From Larimichthys crocea (Eukaryota > Chordata > Actinopteri > Sciaenidae): a DNA stretch of 64,000 nt. Position numbers and translations under genes: made by a program. The stretch is from contig NC_040022.1 in assembly GCF_000972845.2 (NCBI RefSeq), forward strand, positions 15,839,865 through 15,903,864. Direction: 5' to 3'. Position 1 is the first letter of the stretch. Each line of letters opens with the position of its first letter. The notes under the pieces were generated by a model. It was given only the letters and a program-made list of their open reading frames with translations, did not search any database and was not told the DNA's origin. This document shows positions 61,611-64,000 of this stretch, piece by piece.

Positions 61611-63734
61611 TCTGTACCCCATGAGAGCGACAGTGAGTCACTATAGCATCCAGTCTACCCTCAGTAGCACTGCCCCAAGGGCAAGAAACCATGTGAATAA
61701 CAATGTTAATATGTTTGCTAAGTTAGCTGCTGAAAGAAAGGCCTATGGGAGGGACTGTGTATTTCCTTCTTTATTATGACAGGGTTGGACAACTTAAGTT
61801 TCTGGGGATATTCAGTTTGTTTGGAATATGAATTCGATAAATGGCCAGTTCCTACATGTGGGTCCTTAAACTAACTTCTAACTCAGTCTGCAGTTCATAT
61901 TTTATATTTCATATCTAACTCTGTAAAAATGGCTTCAAGTGTCATGTAGTGCCTGGTTAAATGCTGTGAACACGCGAACAGTATCCAAATTCTACCATAT
62001 GTTAAACATGTATGCGTATGATCTCGTGCTCCAATATAGATGATTTATTTAATCTCATCCTTGCTTCTAATGAGCTTGTCTGCAGACTTAATTGACCAAA
62101 CGCACGCTCTCACCCCACTGATTTGTCAGTGCTCATTAGTCCCAAGGATACAGCTTCACCGCTTGTTAGAGTGCATCATCTGTTTAACAATTCTGATTGA
62201 AAAGTGCATTTGATTTAGAGAAATTAATTATTCCAAATCAAGTCCAATTTTACACTGAGCCTGCGGATTAACAGATTTAAAACTTAATGTCAGTCAGTGA
62301 TCTAATCTATTTTATTCTCATTAGTCGTCGAGGTAAAAATACAGTGACAAGTGAAACTCTGCAAAGTTTGGGCCAAAGTCTTAAAGAGTGTTTCAAGGGC
62401 AACACAAGCCCCCCCTGTGGACGATTTGTGCCCAATAAGGTGAGGAAACATTGCTCGCGGACATCTACGTTCCAAATTAAGGCACTGGAGAGATCCGAGC
62501 TGCGTGAAGCTTTCTGTCCCTGTTTGTCCTTACATAATGGGGACTGTGCTCAGAGGACACACTGACTTCCCGGTATCCAGTGGAAGCTGCTCCACGCCCG
62601 CCCTCACTGAGGAGTATGGAGGAGCGTGAAACAACATTAACTGCGTAGTCTGTCAGAAACTCACAGGCGTGAATGACTCATGAGGACTTGAATTAATATT
62701 GGATTTAATGATTGTGTTTTAATTTGCAATCAAGGAAGAGCTGATGTGTCTTCATAAAGCTAATGCTGAAAGATGATGTGTCCAGAGATGTAGACCTGAG
62801 ACGTGAGTCTTGATTAAAGACAGGATGCTTCAAACAACACTCAACAACAACCTCCTCCTCCTTTGACCTCTCCAATATCAGTATTAGGGGGCTGCGTCTA
62901 ATAGTTTTTTATCTTCACAAAATGTACAATCCAGTAGTTTTGCCCACTTCATGCAACATTTGGTGCAGAGGATATGCAGGATTTGAATTTCTGTTTTTCC
63001 ATTCTTCCCTACTTCTGTCACTTTTCATGCTTTTGAGGAAAAACTGTGCACATTTTTACCAGTTCTATTTCTTTCTTTATTCTTTCTTCCATTTGAAACA
63101 GCAATGCCTTTAGGGCTTGTGTCCACATAGCATTTTTTTTCCCAAATGCTCCCAATGATGAGAAAGTGTGCAGCCCACATGTGGCTGGCTAGAGAAACAG
63201 TGCAGCACCCAAGGTCTTTATTCAGAGTGCATTGCCTTTTTTGTGAAGCTCCCTCGAGGGTTTCTAGTTGAAAACTTTGGTGTCGTCACTGTCGCTTCTT
63301 TTCAGGCAACAAATCAAAAATGTATTGGATGGGGCTTGTCACCCTGGTAACCAAAAACATAGAGGAGAAGCTTGTTCTGCCTGTCTATCCTGAGCTTTAT
63401 AATATGTCAGACAAAAACAAAAAACAAAATCACAATAGAGACAGAAAAAAAACTATGCTAAAGAAATCTCTACCAGGTTTTGCTGTCATTTATGGTCGCT
63501 CTAGCTTCTCTTTCTCTCTCCTCCTCCTTCTTGTTTGGCCGAGGGCTCAGCTCCTACACACACAGATAGAACAGCAGGCTGCGGTGGAGACAGTGAACCG
63601 GGTGAAGTGAAGGGAGTCGATGACAGCTTGAGTAAAACATTGAAAAAGTAGAAAAGCAAAATTTGTCTGCAGTTGTTTTTTTGTTTTGTTTTGAACACAA
63701 TCACAGCTCGCTTGTTAAACTACTAGTAGATTAT

Positions 63735-63860
63735 TCGAATCCGACCTGTGGCTCTTTCCTGCATGTCATTCCCCGTCTCTCTCTCCCTGCATTCCTGTCA
63801 CTCTTCAGCTGTCTCTATCAGAAATAAAGCTTGACAAGGCCAATGAAATAATCTTAAAAA
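63735..63860 (+). mobile_element. 5'-truncated tRNA-derived SINE
   Basis: From TTCGAATCCGACCTGTGGCT onward it matches the intact SINE at 39.1-39.3 kb (CTCTTTCCTGCATGTCATTC, CTGTCACTCTTCAGCTGTC), ending in ATAATCTTAAAAAGAAA. The A-box half is missing. Confidence 0.75.
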
Positions 63861-64000
63861 GAAATTGTCAAATTGTTGTTGTCATAGAAACAAAACCCAT
63901 GTTTGTTTTTTCTCTCACTGTACAAGTGCTACATCCCAGCAGTCCCCAGAGCTCTGCCCCTTCCAGAGAAAAATACTCTATATGGACACAAACCTATGTG

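Larger units (their letters stand above)
59407..64000. other. Right-end intergenic DNA without supported genes
   Basis: Apart from three repeats (60.88-61.24, 61.46-61.61 and 63.74-63.86 kb), no exon chain or RNA gene was found. The 62.0-62.3 kb part, with TTAATTGACC, CTAATGAGC and GAAATTAATTATTCC, is composed like a regulatory element. This is inference only. Confidence 0.5.

Noticed and set aside
62287..62565. 92-residue plus-strand open frame
   Set aside because: No recognised domain, no acceptor/donor context and no neighbouring exon; not enough to call a gene.
1..64000. Bacterial-type operons, CRISPR arrays, riboswitches
   Set aside because: The tandem repeats are simple microsatellites without spacers, and all genes are spliced; the window is eukaryotic.

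Overview
This is a vertebrate nuclear window, almost certainly from a ray-finned (probably percomorph) fish. The reasons are AT-rich intergenic DNA, abundant dinucleotide and tetranucleotide arrays, short introns, and typical fish tRNA-derived SINEs, L2-type LINE tails and MITEs. Four complete or nearly complete multi-exon genes were rebuilt by joining splice sites and checking that the phases close. They are a spindlin-family gene (+, 18.2-21.9 kb), fzr1 (-, 36.5-43.3 kb), plekhj1 (-, 45.6-49.1 kb) and sf3a2 (+, 52.5-56.0 kb). A fifth gene, jsrp1 (-, 56.9-58.7 kb), is recognised from its membrane segment and highly charged tail, with less certain 5' exons. No protein or genome search was run; identities rest on remembered family sequences.

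Layout: 0-0.22 kb holds the terminal exon of an unidentified + strand gene. 0.22-17.2 kb is a long gene-free stretch of microsatellites, MITE-like repeats and AT-rich patches that may be regulatory. 17.2-22.1 kb is the spindlin gene with its CpG-containing promoter and ZNF143-like motifs. 22.5 kb carries a near-perfect fold-back MITE with 6-bp target duplications. 25.15-25.28 kb contains a frameshifted exon relic resembling hsd11b1l (short-chain dehydrogenase). 25.3-36.4 kb has no convincing gene apart from a possible minus-strand TATA promoter and first exon at 30.2-30.4 kb, plus the fzr1 3' UTR at its right end. 36.5-43.3 kb is fzr1, with an L2 fragment and a SINE in one intron. 44.4-49.2 kb is plekhj1. 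49.5-52.4 kb is a repeat-rich spacer that includes a complete solo LTR. 52.5-56.3 kb is sf3a2 and 56.85-58.73 kb is jsrp1. 59.4-64 kb has no gene I can support.

The plekhj1(-) / sf3a2(+) / jsrp1(-) order and orientation match human 19p13.3, except that AMH, which lies between SF3A2 and JSRP1 in human, is absent here: the two genes converge with only about 0.8 kb between stops. FZR1 is also on human 19p13.3, so the segment is a teleost counterpart of that region. The genes do not form a pathway: fzr1 is a cell-cycle APC/C activator, sf3a2 a U2 snRNP splicing factor, jsrp1 a muscle sarcoplasmic-reticulum protein, plekhj1 a small PH-domain protein and the spindlin a chromatin reader.

The points most worth checking are the probable GC-AG intron in jsrp1, the (TG)n array that forms an fzr1 splice donor, the hsd11b1l relic, the solo LTR and fold-back MITE with intact target duplications, and the nested insertion at 47.3 kb.
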